Translations under genes and position numbers: made by a program
Source: Acidobacteriota bacterium
GTDB lineage: Bacteria > Acidobacteriota > Terriglobia > Acidiferrales > UBA7541
Reading direction: 5' to 3'
Assembly: GCA_003223325.1 (NCBI GenBank)
Contig: QHYS01000057.1
Location: forward strand, 62,001-126,000
Length of the DNA: 64,000 nt
Shown: in pieces, positions 56,455 to 64,000 of the stretch
How positions within the stretch are numbered: position 1 is the first letter of the stretch
Layout of the letters: the number at the start of each line of letters is the position of its first letter
Notes under the pieces: model-generated
What the model was told of the DNA's origin: nothing
Seen by the model: only the letters and a program-made list of their open reading frames with translations
Database searches by the model: none

Positions 56455-58146
56455 CTAATTGAGGCACTTCGCCTGCGGGGCGGGTGACAGATCCGACCCA
56501 ACCATCAAGGGAACGATGGTGATATTTTGCCCGAAAGTCCTAGGAGTGACACAGTGAAACTGCGCGAGCTGCTGCGGCAGCTGCGCAATGAGATTGCCTC
56601 CCCATCCTGCTTGGAAAATCCAAACCCGATCCCCAGGTTTCAACCCATGGGTACCGACCACCTTCTCGAATGGAGCCGCAAGACCTTCCGGCCTTAAGTA
56701 CCAGAAAGCGAGTGGAACGATCAAATGCCCCTGGCAACTGAATTGATCGAAGATCGCACGAGACCAACTCATAAAAGAAGGCTCCTCGACTCCGCAGTAA
56801 TAATAGGCAAGGGACAGACCGCTTTCCTGGTCTGTCAAGATGAGATCGCCTTTGGGGATCGACTCATGCACATAACTCACTGCATCGGTCATCAGCTCTC
56901 GTTTTTGATTTGCTTTGCTGATACCTGGTTCTGAGGTTATCCCATACAAATTCGATACTGCCATAAGCAGAGTGGCAACTAAGAGTCCGGCCCACAGCCT
57001 TTGGCGGCAAATGGCTGCAAACACGAAGCTCGCTGCCGCGATTGCAAAGGGGGCAAGGACTATAGTGTGGCGGCTAGCCACAAAAGGATAAGTCCCAGCG
57101 ATGGCCGCTGCCCAGACCGCAGCAAACGGAACCAGAAGCTGAATACCGATATGCCTAGAGACCTGTTTCCGAGAGGTGAACACAAAGTCCCGGAAGAATA
57201 AAAACGCGACGCCGGCGATAAAGCAAGTAAGCACAGCTGCAGCGACATAACGCTGCGGAAACATATATTGAAAAATGTTCCAGGTATTCTGGCCGGTAAA
57301 GTGAAAAATGCCTTCCTGATTGAACTTAAAAAATGTAATGCCGAAGGAGGTCGCCCAAACCCCAAGATTGTTCCTGATCTTAGATATATGCGTTACGTAC
57401 AGGAAGAGATAAATTGCCAATGCTCCCGTTTGCCCCATGGCCCAAGCACTCACGATTTTCCGCGGGCACTCGGAGTCCGCGATTGTCGCTAACGCGTAAA
57501 CACCCATGGTGAGGACAAAGAAAGCAGCGGAGTAATGGGAGAGAATTGCCAAATAAAGAAAAAGGGAGAAACGCCACATGGTAGAGACGGATTTTTCCGC
57601 GAACGCTCGCTCGAGGAAGTAGAGAGCTGCAGCCATGCAAAACAGCAATAGCGCGTATTCTCGGACTTCAGCGGACAGAGCGATCAAAGTAGGCGAAAAC
57701 GCCGCAACAAACAGGGCGATCAAGCTGGCTGGGCCGCCGAAAAGCGGCTGAATCCATTTGAAGATGAACCAGCAAAAGGCCGTTCCGGCCAAGACCGAGG
57801 GGAGGCGAAGCGCCAAGTCGGAGTGGCCCGCAAAATGACAAAGATACAGCAATAAATAGAGCAGCGGCGGATGGGCATTCGTTAGACTGGCCTTGTAAGC
57901 AAGAAGGAGGGAAGGTTCATTGATCATAAAATAATGAAGCACTTCGTCGGGATTGAAGTAGCTTCGATTGGCCGCGACTATCCTGGCTACAAAACCGGCG
58001 GTCGTCACCGCGAGCGCAATTGCCTGGAGGTGATCGTGAAGCCATCTCTCAGCGAGGCCGGCATGAAAGGCGTCGGCCTGAGGCAGTCCGGATCCGACCT
58101 CCCGCAGTGAATTCTTTTCCACATCGATTGTGGTGTTGAGGTTCAT
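56455..58146 (-). CDS. Membrane glycosyltransferase, GT39/ArnT-like
   Basis: ATG 58146 overlaps the methyltransferase stop (ATGA); the longer open frame upstream is rejected. The 563-aa protein has many membrane segments and a luminal N-terminal motif N-P-D-E-V-L-H-Y near residue 75, the acidic catalytic loop of GT-C enzymes that use lipid-linked sugars. F-V-A-A-F-S-P-T-L-I-A-L-S-A-E-V-R-E-Y-A is the typical second region. The soluble C-terminal part contains D-L-I-L-T-D-Q. It probably transfers a sugar from a polyprenyl phosphate carrier; the acceptor is unknown. The adjacent GT2 could make that donor. Confidence 0.82.
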   Translation of the reverse strand: MNLNTTIDVEKNSLREVGSGLPQADAFHAGLAERWLHDHLQAIALAVTTAGFVARIVAANRSYFNPDEVLHYFMINEPSLLLAYKASLTNAHPPLLYLLLYLCHFAGHSDLALRLPSVLAGTAFCWFIFKWIQPLFGGPASLIALFVAAFSPTLIALSAEVREYALLLFCMAAALYFLERAFAEKSVSTMWRFSLFLYLAILSHYSAAFFVLTMGVYALATIADSECPRKIVSAWAMGQTGALAIYLFLYVTHISKIRNNLGVWATSFGITFFKFNQEGIFHFTGQNTWNIFQYMFPQRYVAAAVLTCFIAGVAFLFFRDFVFTSRKQVSRHIGIQLLVPFAAVWAAAIAGTYPFVASRHTIVLAPFAIAAASFVFAAICRQRLWAGLLVATLLMAVSNLYGITSEPGISKANQKRELMTDAVSYVHESIPKGDLILTDQESGLSLAYYYCGVEEPSFMSWSRAIFDQFSCQGHLIVPLAFWYLRPEGLAAPFEKVVGTHGLKPGDRVWIFQAGWGGNLIAQLPQQLAQFHCVTPRTFGQNITIVPLMVGSDLSPAPQAKCLN

Positions 58147-58889
58147 CCCTGAATCATCTCCGCAGGCACTTGACGGCCCGCACGGAATGGGATCTGGCCG
58201 CACGGTGTGGCTGTGACGACGAACTGATAGGCGAACATGGTTTTCCACGAACGTGTCAGTGCGTAATGAAGGGCGTGGAGCGGCGCGAAGGCTTGTTGTG
58301 CCATCAACGGTAATGCCAGTTGGATTGGCAATGGAGTAGCAGTCACGTCGAGAACTCGGCAGGAAGCTTCGTTCATCATCCTTCTCACAGTTCGTAGCGT
58401 GAAGAAATGGAGATGGGTCTTATCGAGGATGCCACGGTCTGTGGAGTCAAAATTCCCCAAGAGCAGGTTGAGACGAATGATCCAGTTCGCGATATTCGGG
58501 ACAGAGACTACGACTTTGCCTGAATCTGTTAGTGCAGGGAGGGATCTGCGCAAGACTGCCGCGGGATCGCGCAGATGTTCCAAAACATCTGCGAACAGAA
58601 TGTAGTCGAACTCGCGGCAATACGGAAAGCTGAAGGTTTCGATATCGTCGACATGCAGAAGGTCGTAATAGGCGCCAGCCTCTTCTGCTGCGGCAGCATC
58701 GCTCTCGATTCCAATGACATGATGACCTCTTTCGCCCAAGATCTTTCCCAGGTAGCCCGACGCACAGCCGACGTCGAGAATGCGGACTGGGTTCCGCTCC
58801 TGCTCAAGTTTTCTCAAGATCCAGTAATGGCTGCTGTACTTGAAATTCTTAAACGCGTAGCCACCCTGTGGTTCTACCGAAGGAGTCAA
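58143..58889 (-). CDS. SAM-dependent methyltransferase (class I)
   Basis: 248 aa. Motif I is R-I-L-D-V-G-C-A-S-G-Y-L-G (36-48); the acidic end of beta-2 is G-I-E-S-D-A; motif post-II lies near F-D-Y-I-L-F-A-D-V-L-E-H-L. N-terminal Y-S-S-H-Y-W-I-L-R and the later L-D-K-T-H-L-H-F-F-T segment are typical of Methyltransf_23/UbiG-like enzymes in polysaccharide and glycolipid clusters. It overlaps both neighbours by 4 bases, so the three genes are translated as one unit. Substrate unknown, probably a sugar or lipid-linked glycan. Confidence 0.85.
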   Translation of the reverse strand: MTPSVEPQGGYAFKNFKYSSHYWILRKLEQERNPVRILDVGCASGYLGKILGERGHHVIGIESDAAAAEEAGAYYDLLHVDDIETFSFPYCREFDYILFADVLEHLRDPAAVLRRSLPALTDSGKVVVSVPNIANWIIRLNLLLGNFDSTDRGILDKTHLHFFTLRTVRRMMNEASCRVLDVTATPLPIQLALPLMAQQAFAPLHALHYALTRSWKTMFAYQFVVTATPCGQIPFRAGRQVPAEMIQG

Positions 58890-59671
58890 GACACTCTCCT
58901 ATAGCGGGAATGGAGCGATTGGAATTGTCTGAATTCAACGAGCGAGATCTTGTGCAGAAGGAAACGGCCCAGGAGAATGAGGATGCTCAAGCCGTAAATC
59001 ACACTGTCGAAGAAACTGGCGCTGGAGGCCGCGGGGAAATACTTGGTCGGAACCGGTACCTCTTGGATCCGAAATCCGAGATGAGTCGCCTGGACGAGCA
59101 TTTCCTGATCGAAGACAAAGCTATCAGAATTGAACGAAAAGGGAATCTGTTCGAGAGCCCGCCGACAATAAGCCCGGTAGCCGGTATGATATTCAGCCAA
59201 GCTGAGGCCCAGCGTCCAGTTTTCCAGCTTGGTCAGAAACCGGTTACCAACGTACTTCCACCAGGGCATGCCTTGCTGGAGTGCGTTCCCCGCCAAGAAT
59301 CGGGAACCTAGTACAACATCGGCTCGCCCCGTCTTGATGGGAGCGACGATTTCCGGCAAGAGTGTAGGATCGTACTGGTAATCGGGGTGAAGCATGACCA
59401 CGATGTCCGCCCCCTCTTTCAGAGCTTCCGCGTAGCATGTTTTCTGATTGGCGCCGTAACCATAATTACGTGTGTGAACGAACACAGTGAGATGCAATTG
59501 ACAAGCAATCTCCAGAGTTTTGTCGGTACTGCCGTCGTCAACGAGAATGATCTGGTCTACAACTTTGTGGGGAATAGCCTCATAGGTAATTTTGAGCGTT
59601 TTCGCCGCATTGTACGCAGGCATGACTACGATGATTTTCGCCCGGTTCCATTGCTCGCCGTAAGCTGCCAT
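58886..59671 (-). CDS. Glycosyltransferase family 2 (polyprenyl-phosphate sugar synthase-like)
   Basis: 261 aa GT-A fold enzyme: V-V-M-P-A-Y-N-A-A-K-T-L near residues 15-26, the first D-D pair I-L-V-D-D-G-S-T-D, T-R-N-Y-G-Y-G-A-N-Q and the donor-binding Asp region V-V-M-L-H-P-D-Y-Q-Y-D. Its size and R-F-L-A-G-N and Y-H-T-G-Y-R-A segments match DPM1-like enzymes that make polyprenyl-phosphate sugars. First gene of the GT2-methyltransferase-GT39 operon; the stop overlaps the next ATG. Confidence 0.87.
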   Translation of the reverse strand: MAAYGEQWNRAKIIVVMPAYNAAKTLKITYEAIPHKVVDQIILVDDGSTDKTLEIACQLHLTVFVHTRNYGYGANQKTCYAEALKEGADIVVMLHPDYQYDPTLLPEIVAPIKTGRADVVLGSRFLAGNALQQGMPWWKYVGNRFLTKLENWTLGLSLAEYHTGYRAYCRRALEQIPFSFNSDSFVFDQEMLVQATHLGFRIQEVPVPTKYFPAASSASFFDSVIYGLSILILLGRFLLHKISLVEFRQFQSLHSRYRRVS

Positions 59672-60153
59672 AGTTTCTCACCTGTGCCATTAAACTCATG
59701 ATTATTTCTGGTGTCGATTACGCGCGGGCTTTGCGGTGTCTTAGAGGCTATTAACCGCTAGCAAGCATGCAAATGCGTAAGCGCAAGGTATAGGGACATG
59801 TTTCCATGGGCGAGTGTCGTAGTGAGATTTCGCGAGATGCAGCGAGACCCCAGATGTTTGGCGGGTTGAGTTTTGAAGGCTAACTCTCAGCTCCCTGTCG
59901 GCGGCGGCGAACATGAACCTGGACGGTGGCTCCGATCCTTGAAGAGTACGTGCGATCGGAAATTGCACTGGCTTTGACGATGGCGAGTGCGAACGTTACG
60001 TGCCCTTTGGCCGATTGGTCCTCGCCTGCCATTTAGGCTCGGGTCAGTAGGGTGCTCGATATCGAGAGCAAAAAATCGACTGAACGGCAGGGCAGTTTCG
60101 GACGGCAGAATCCTGTAGGATCAGTCCGAAGACGTCGTGTATTGGACAGCGGA
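59672..60153. other. Intergenic region, promoter side of the glycan operon
   Basis: No convincing coding frame or RNA motif. A 75-codon minus frame (59741-59968) has unlikely composition. The HD-GYP gene ends at the right edge and the GT2 gene starts at the left, so a promoter for the glycan operon must lie here, but I could not pick clear boxes. Confidence 0.35.
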
Positions 60154-61113
60154 TCACACGAGAACTTCGGGGACTTCCAACCTTTGCTTGCGGAATGCCG
60201 CCTCAAAGGCGTTCACGATTCGCGGATCGAAGTCGGTCCCCGACGCCTTTACGATCGTGTCTCGTGCCTCGAACGGTGAAAGCCCTTTGCGATAGGGACG
60301 ATCGCTAACCAGGGAGTCGTATACGTCAGCCACACTGATGACCATAGCCTCGACGGGTATCTGTTCGGCTTTCGTGGGATGATATCCCGACCCGTCAAAC
60401 TTGTCATGGTGCGCCAGAATAATCGGCAGAACGCGTCGCAGCGATCCCCCCACGGGGCTAAGCATCTCCACACCGCGCTCGACATGGGTTCTAATCTCCT
60501 TCATCTCGTCGTCGGTCAAGCGCGCGGCCTTATAGAGAACTTCACGGCTGATTTCCAGCTTGCCGACATCATGCAAGAGTGCGGCCGCACGAACATCTTC
60601 GATCTGGTCCTCCCTCAGGCCTAGTTCGAGGGCAATTTGGGTAGCGTATATAGACACGCGGTAGGAGTGATTTTGGGTGAACTTGTCGTTAGAAATCATC
60701 TGACTCAGGATTTGCAGGACGCCGAAATAAGTCTCACGCAGCTCGCGCATGCGTTGTTGGCTATGCTCGTGGAGAGTACCTGTGGCGTAAGCGAAGATCA
60801 CGAGAAATCCGGCCCAGATCGCCAGATCTGACCACCCGAGCAGATCTTCAGCGGGAATGGGGCCGTGATTGAAAAGCGAGGGGTGCATCACATTTACCCA
60901 GGTCACGAAAAGAATCGTGGCCACGGCAGCTTGTACCGCTCGAGTCCGGCCAAAGTAGTACACGGCGAAAAGCGTTGGCAGATTGTAAAAGGTTAAAACC
61001 AGCCGCTGGCCTTCGACAAAGAAATTTACCAGTGCCGCTGACGCGACAATGGAAAAAATCAAAACCAGCTCTTTATTTACTTGTGCCAAGTGGGAGATCC
61101 ACTTGCCCTTCAT
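60154..61113 (-). CDS. Membrane HD-GYP domain phosphohydrolase
   Basis: Start ATG 61113 has a near-perfect AGGAGG site; the frame open to 61269 is rejected. About 319 aa. The N-terminal 120 residues hold three to four membrane segments (E-L-V-L-I-F-S-I-V-A-S-A, L-F-A-V-Y-Y-F-G-R, L-A-I-W-A-G-F-L-V-I-F). The HD-GYP domain follows: N-H-S-Y-R-V, A-A-L-L-H-D-V-G-K, H-V-E-R-G, H-H-D-K-F-D-G-S-G-Y-H and D-V-Y-D-S-L. The usual G-Y-P is G-Y-H here. Such domains degrade cyclic di-GMP or related dinucleotides. Confidence 0.85.
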   Translation of the reverse strand: MKGKWISHLAQVNKELVLIFSIVASAALVNFFVEGQRLVLTFYNLPTLFAVYYFGRTRAVQAAVATILFVTWVNVMHPSLFNHGPIPAEDLLGWSDLAIWAGFLVIFAYATGTLHEHSQQRMRELRETYFGVLQILSQMISNDKFTQNHSYRVSIYATQIALELGLREDQIEDVRAAALLHDVGKLEISREVLYKAARLTDDEMKEIRTHVERGVEMLSPVGGSLRRVLPIILAHHDKFDGSGYHPTKAEQIPVEAMVISVADVYDSLVSDRPYRKGLSPFEARDTIVKASGTDFDPRIVNAFEAAFRKQRLEVPEVLV

Positions 61114-61277
61114 ACGTCCTCCTAGGGAGAGCGAGAGAATGACGAAGTTGCAAGAGGTCCAGCTTGGCCCGAAAAGGAGGAAGCCGCTATAGTACTTGTG
61201 AGTTTTCGTGCCGGTTGGGTAAATAACTCCGCAGGTATGCGCAAGCAGCCACTTTGGGCGGCTCGCCACGCTTACTG

Positions 61278-62024
61278 CTACTTCAAGTCCTTGTCCGCTC
61301 CGCGAATTTTGCGCACCAGCATAAGGATCGGATCGTAGAACTGATCCACGACCCGTTCTTTGAGGGGAATGATGGCGTTATCCGTGATGTGGATTTCTTC
61401 GGGGCAGACCTCAGTACAACATTTGGTGATATTGCAAAATCCCAAGCCGAGCTCATCTCTCAAAAGCTGCGCCCGAGACTTACCATCGACCGGATGCATC
61501 TCCAGTCCCGCTACGCGGACAAAAAAGCGCGGCCCGGCAAACTGCTCGAATTTATCGTGATCGCGCAAGACATGGCATACGTTCTGGCAAAGAAAGCATT
61601 CGATACATTTGCGGAACTCCTGCACTCGATCCACGTCCTCTTGGTAAACCTTCCAGTCCGTGCCTGGTCGGGGCGTAAATGGCGGAATCTTCTTGTTCAC
61701 CTTGTAGTTCCAAGAAACGTCCGTAACCAGGTCCTTCAGTATCGGAAAAGATTTCATCGGAAAGACGGTGATGGGCTTGTCTGGCGGCAGTGCATCCATA
61801 CGGGTCTTGCACATCAGCCGCGGGCGGCCGTTGACTTCGGCCGAACACGAGCCGCACTTCGCCGCTTTACAATTCCAGCGCACCGCCAAATCTGGCGCCA
61901 GATGTCCCTGGATGTAGTGGATGGCGTCGAGTACGACCATTCCGGGAGCCACGGGGACACGGTACTGCTCCGTTTTGCCGCCCTGGCGGTCTCCCCGAAA
62001 AACTTCCAAAATCGCCTCGGCCAT
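61278..62024 (-). CDS. sdhB: Succinate dehydrogenase/fumarate reductase iron-sulfur subunit
   Basis: 248 aa. N-terminal [2Fe-2S] domain: C-K-A-A-K-C-G-S-C-S ... L-M-C-K. C-terminal clusters: C-I-E-C-F-L-C-Q-N-V-C (first [4Fe-4S]), C-N-I-T-K-C-C-T-E-V-C-P-E ([3Fe-4S] and remaining ligands). It carries electrons from SdhA to quinone. A strong GGAGG lies 6 bases before the ATG. Last gene of the operon, 23 bases after sdhA. Confidence 0.95.
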   Translation of the reverse strand: MAEAILEVFRGDRQGGKTEQYRVPVAPGMVVLDAIHYIQGHLAPDLAVRWNCKAAKCGSCSAEVNGRPRLMCKTRMDALPPDKPITVFPMKSFPILKDLVTDVSWNYKVNKKIPPFTPRPGTDWKVYQEDVDRVQEFRKCIECFLCQNVCHVLRDHDKFEQFAGPRFFVRVAGLEMHPVDGKSRAQLLRDELGLGFCNITKCCTEVCPEEIHITDNAIIPLKERVVDQFYDPILMLVRKIRGADKDLK

Positions 62025-62047
62025 CAGTTTCCTCCGCGACTAGTCTT

Positions 62048-63766
62048 CTACTTTTCCTCGGAAAGAATCTTTTGCAACTCCTTAGGTAGGGTGGGAACAA
62101 GCTCCTGGCGAAGCGCCATGGACCCGCCTTGCGAGGAGATAATATTGTTCTGCTGTCCCCACACAGTGTCCAGTGACGGATAGTCGATGCGGCTGTGCGC
62201 TCCGCGGCTTTCGCGCCGCGCCAAGGCGCTTCGCGTGACCGCTTCTGAAATCGTCAGCATCGACTTCAAGTCCTGCGCCAAGTGCCAACCCGGGTTAAAA
62301 AGACGCGATCCCTGCACCTGAGCACGCTTGACACGCGCCTTCAGCTTCTCCAATTCGTTCAACGCCCGGCGCAGGTCCTCTTCATTGCGGAAGATTCCCA
62401 CCAGCTTTTGCATCGTATCTTCCAAATCCCGATGGATCTGAAAGGGGGATTCGCCACTTACATTCTGAAACGGAGCCAGCATTTCTTGCTCGGCCCCTTC
62501 GATCTGCGCTGAATCAATCGACGGCTGACTGATTTTTTTAGCGCATTGGGCGGCCGCCAAACCCGCCCGCCTTCCGAAGACCAGTAGGTCAGAAAGCGAA
62601 TTGCCTCCCAGGCGGTTTGCGCCATGGAGTCCGGCTGCAACTTCGCCTGCGGCGAACAACCCCGGCACCGTCGCTGCTGCAGTTTCTGGATCGACGCGCA
62701 CTCCCCCCATCATGTAGTGGCAAGTGGGTCCCACTTCCATCGGACCTTTGGTGATGTCCACGTCCGCCAATTCGAGGAACTGGTGATACATGCTGGGGAG
62801 TTTCTTCTTTACGTATTCCGCGGGCTTATGAGAAATATCCAGGAACGCGCCGCCGTGTTCCGAGCCGCGGCCTTCACGTACTTCGGTATAGATGGCACGT
62901 GCTACGACGTCGCGTGTGGATAACTCCATCCGCTTCGGATCGTACTTCTCCATGAAGCGTTCGCCAGCCTTGTTCCGAAGAATGCCCCCCTCTCCGCGGA
63001 CCGCCTCGGTAACCAGAATGCCTTGCACGCCCGGCGGCCACACCATGCCCGTGGGATGGAATTGAACGAACTCCATATCCTTCAGCTCGGCCCCGGCATC
63101 GTACGCGAGAGCCATTCCATCCGCCGTGTATTCCCAGGAGTTCGAAGTAACTTTGTAGATCTTTCCAAGCCCGCCCGTTGCTAGCACGACGGACTTGGCC
63201 TTAAAGACAACGAAGCGGCCCTGTTCGCGCCAATAGCCGAAGGCACCGGCAACTCGATCGCCGTCTTTAAGTAAGCGTGTGACGGCGAACTCCATGTACA
63301 CGTCGATACCCAAACTGACGCCGCGATCCTGCAGCGTGCGGATCATCTCCAGGCCGGTGCGGTCGCCCACATGACACAAACGCTTGTATGTATGCCCGCC
63401 AAAGGCCCGTTGAAGGATCAGCCCGTCGGCAGTGCGGTCGAAAAGCGCGCCCCATTGCTCAAGTTCGCGAATACGGTCAGGAGCTTCTTGCGCATGGAGC
63501 TGGGCCATGCGCCAATGGTTAAGGAACTTGCCGCCGCGCATGGTGTCGCGGAAATGCGTTCGCCAGTCATCTGCACGGTCCACATTAGCCATGGCTGCTG
63601 CGATGCCACCTTCCGCCATGACGGTGTGAGCCTTACCAAGCAGGGATTTGCAAACCACGCCGACCGACGCTCCCTGACCCAACGCCTCGATAGCCGCGCG
63701 CAGACCGGCGCCACCCGCACCAATAATCAAGACATCATGTTCGTGTGTTTCGAACTTTGTAGTCAC
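62048..63766 (-). CDS. sdhA: Succinate dehydrogenase/fumarate reductase flavoprotein subunit
   Basis: GTG 63766 overlaps the stop of the membrane-anchor gene (GTGA); the longer open frame upstream reads the anchor gene out of frame. About 572 aa. FAD-binding L-I-I-G-A-G-G-A-G-L-R-A-A at the N-terminus; the H-T-V-M-A-E-G-G-I segment that binds flavin covalently in this family; catalytic R and H in the T-G-M-V-W-P and C-H-Y-M-M-G-G-V regions; G-A-N-R-L-G-G-N-S-L near 385. Sits between the anchor and sdhB genes, the usual C-A-B order in many acidobacteria. Confidence 0.95.
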   Translation of the reverse strand: MTTKFETHEHDVLIIGAGGAGLRAAIEALGQGASVGVVCKSLLGKAHTVMAEGGIAAAMANVDRADDWRTHFRDTMRGGKFLNHWRMAQLHAQEAPDRIRELEQWGALFDRTADGLILQRAFGGHTYKRLCHVGDRTGLEMIRTLQDRGVSLGIDVYMEFAVTRLLKDGDRVAGAFGYWREQGRFVVFKAKSVVLATGGLGKIYKVTSNSWEYTADGMALAYDAGAELKDMEFVQFHPTGMVWPPGVQGILVTEAVRGEGGILRNKAGERFMEKYDPKRMELSTRDVVARAIYTEVREGRGSEHGGAFLDISHKPAEYVKKKLPSMYHQFLELADVDITKGPMEVGPTCHYMMGGVRVDPETAAATVPGLFAAGEVAAGLHGANRLGGNSLSDLLVFGRRAGLAAAQCAKKISQPSIDSAQIEGAEQEMLAPFQNVSGESPFQIHRDLEDTMQKLVGIFRNEEDLRRALNELEKLKARVKRAQVQGSRLFNPGWHLAQDLKSMLTISEAVTRSALARRESRGAHSRIDYPSLDTVWGQQNNIISSQGGSMALRQELVPTLPKELQKILSEEK

Positions 63767-64000
63767 AGGATTGTGATGTCCCGCAGCACTCCGGCCGCAA
63801 CCAGCCGGATGTAAAGATCGGTGAGGCCGACAGAAATCAAGCTGCACCAGGCATAGAGCATGTGCCTCTCGTTGAGAATGCTAATCCCTCGCCACCCTGC
63901 GTGCCGCGAAGATCCAAACGAGGCACAGGAGAAGCAATCGACTTTCCCGCCAATCAGATGGCGCAGAGAGTGGCAGGAAAGCGTGTAGGTCGAAAGCAAA
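63763..64000 (-). CDS. sdhC: Succinate dehydrogenase membrane-anchor subunit, C-terminal part
   Basis: The frame is open to the window edge, so only the last 78 or so residues are visible. They contain S-C-H-S-L-R-H-L-I-G-G-K-V-D-C-F-S-C, N-E-R-H-M-L-Y-A-W and L-T-D-L-Y-I-R-L, which I recall from the short anchor proteins upstream of acidobacterial sdhA; the histidines are candidate heme ligands. Its stop overlaps the sdhA GTG. The symbol is by role; it could equally be named SdhD or a hypothetical anchor. Confidence 0.7.
   Translation of the reverse strand, partial: LLSTYTLSCHSLRHLIGGKVDCFSCASFGSSRHAGWRGISILNERHMLYAWCSLISVGLTDLYIRLVAAGVLRDITIL

Overview
The window is GC-rich bacterial chromosome and most likely comes from an acidobacterium (Acidobacteriota, Terriglobia-like). 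Four gene types support this: a very large Oar-like TonB-dependent receptor with an N-terminal carboxypeptidase-regulatory domain, a DUF6152-type secreted protein next to a lipoprotein, a PIG-L deacetylase tail, and a short SdhC-type anchor with an H-x-x-R-H motif. The taxonomic placement is inference. No tRNA, rRNA or CRISPR array was seen.

Layout: 0-3.2 kb holds a PIG-L tail, a DctA transporter and a sigma/anti-sigma-like protein. 3.2-6.8 kb (minus) is a nitrogen-sensing unit, glnB-glnD-hydroxylase, in which glnB is broken by an internal deletion. 7.1-12.4 kb (minus) is a complete branched-chain amino-acid set, ilvB-ilvN-ilvC and ilvD. 12.9-20.6 kb (plus) is an MdtABC-like RND efflux operon followed by the TonB receptor. 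24.5-32.6 kb carries secreted and periplasmic enzymes (two MBL-fold hydrolases, GlcG/HbpS-like protein, alpha/beta hydrolase), an MFS transporter and a CheY-like protein. Two of these enzymes carry frame-disrupting indels.

32.7-40.7 kb is an aspartate-family amino-acid island with two riboswitches read by eye. A SAM-I-type riboswitch with a terminator precedes thrC-thrB (plus). A lysine riboswitch just after a TTGACA promoter precedes dapE-lysC-dapB-dapA-dapD (minus). Together these genes cover most of the path from aspartate to diaminopimelate/lysine and the homoserine-to-threonine branch.

41.5-43.4 kb has a LysR regulator and a PilZ protein. 43.4-50.2 kb is a mobile-element region. Its key feature is a compact element of about 3.3 kb (large serine recombinase, a small coupled protein, a helix-turn-helix protein and a DUF5372-like protein). 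It is inserted inside an IS110-family transposase gene, after codon 15. The two halves of the transposase can be joined exactly in frame across a shared AAAG.

50.3-54.5 kb is a signalling cluster: a sigma-54 promoter, an NtrC-type activator, a tiny membrane protein, a hybrid histidine kinase, and an overlapping protein with only the phosphotransfer-type HisKA segment. 54.5-56.4 kb holds small secreted or membrane proteins. 56.4-59.7 kb (minus) is a tightly overlapped glycan operon (GT2, methyltransferase, GT39-like membrane glycosyltransferase). 60.1-61.1 kb is a membrane HD-GYP protein, and 61.3-64.0 kb is the succinate dehydrogenase operon, cut by the window end.

Small indels recur (glnB, two hydrolases, the recombinase, a small secreted protein). 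They could be real gene decay or uncorrected read errors, and the sequence alone cannot separate these.
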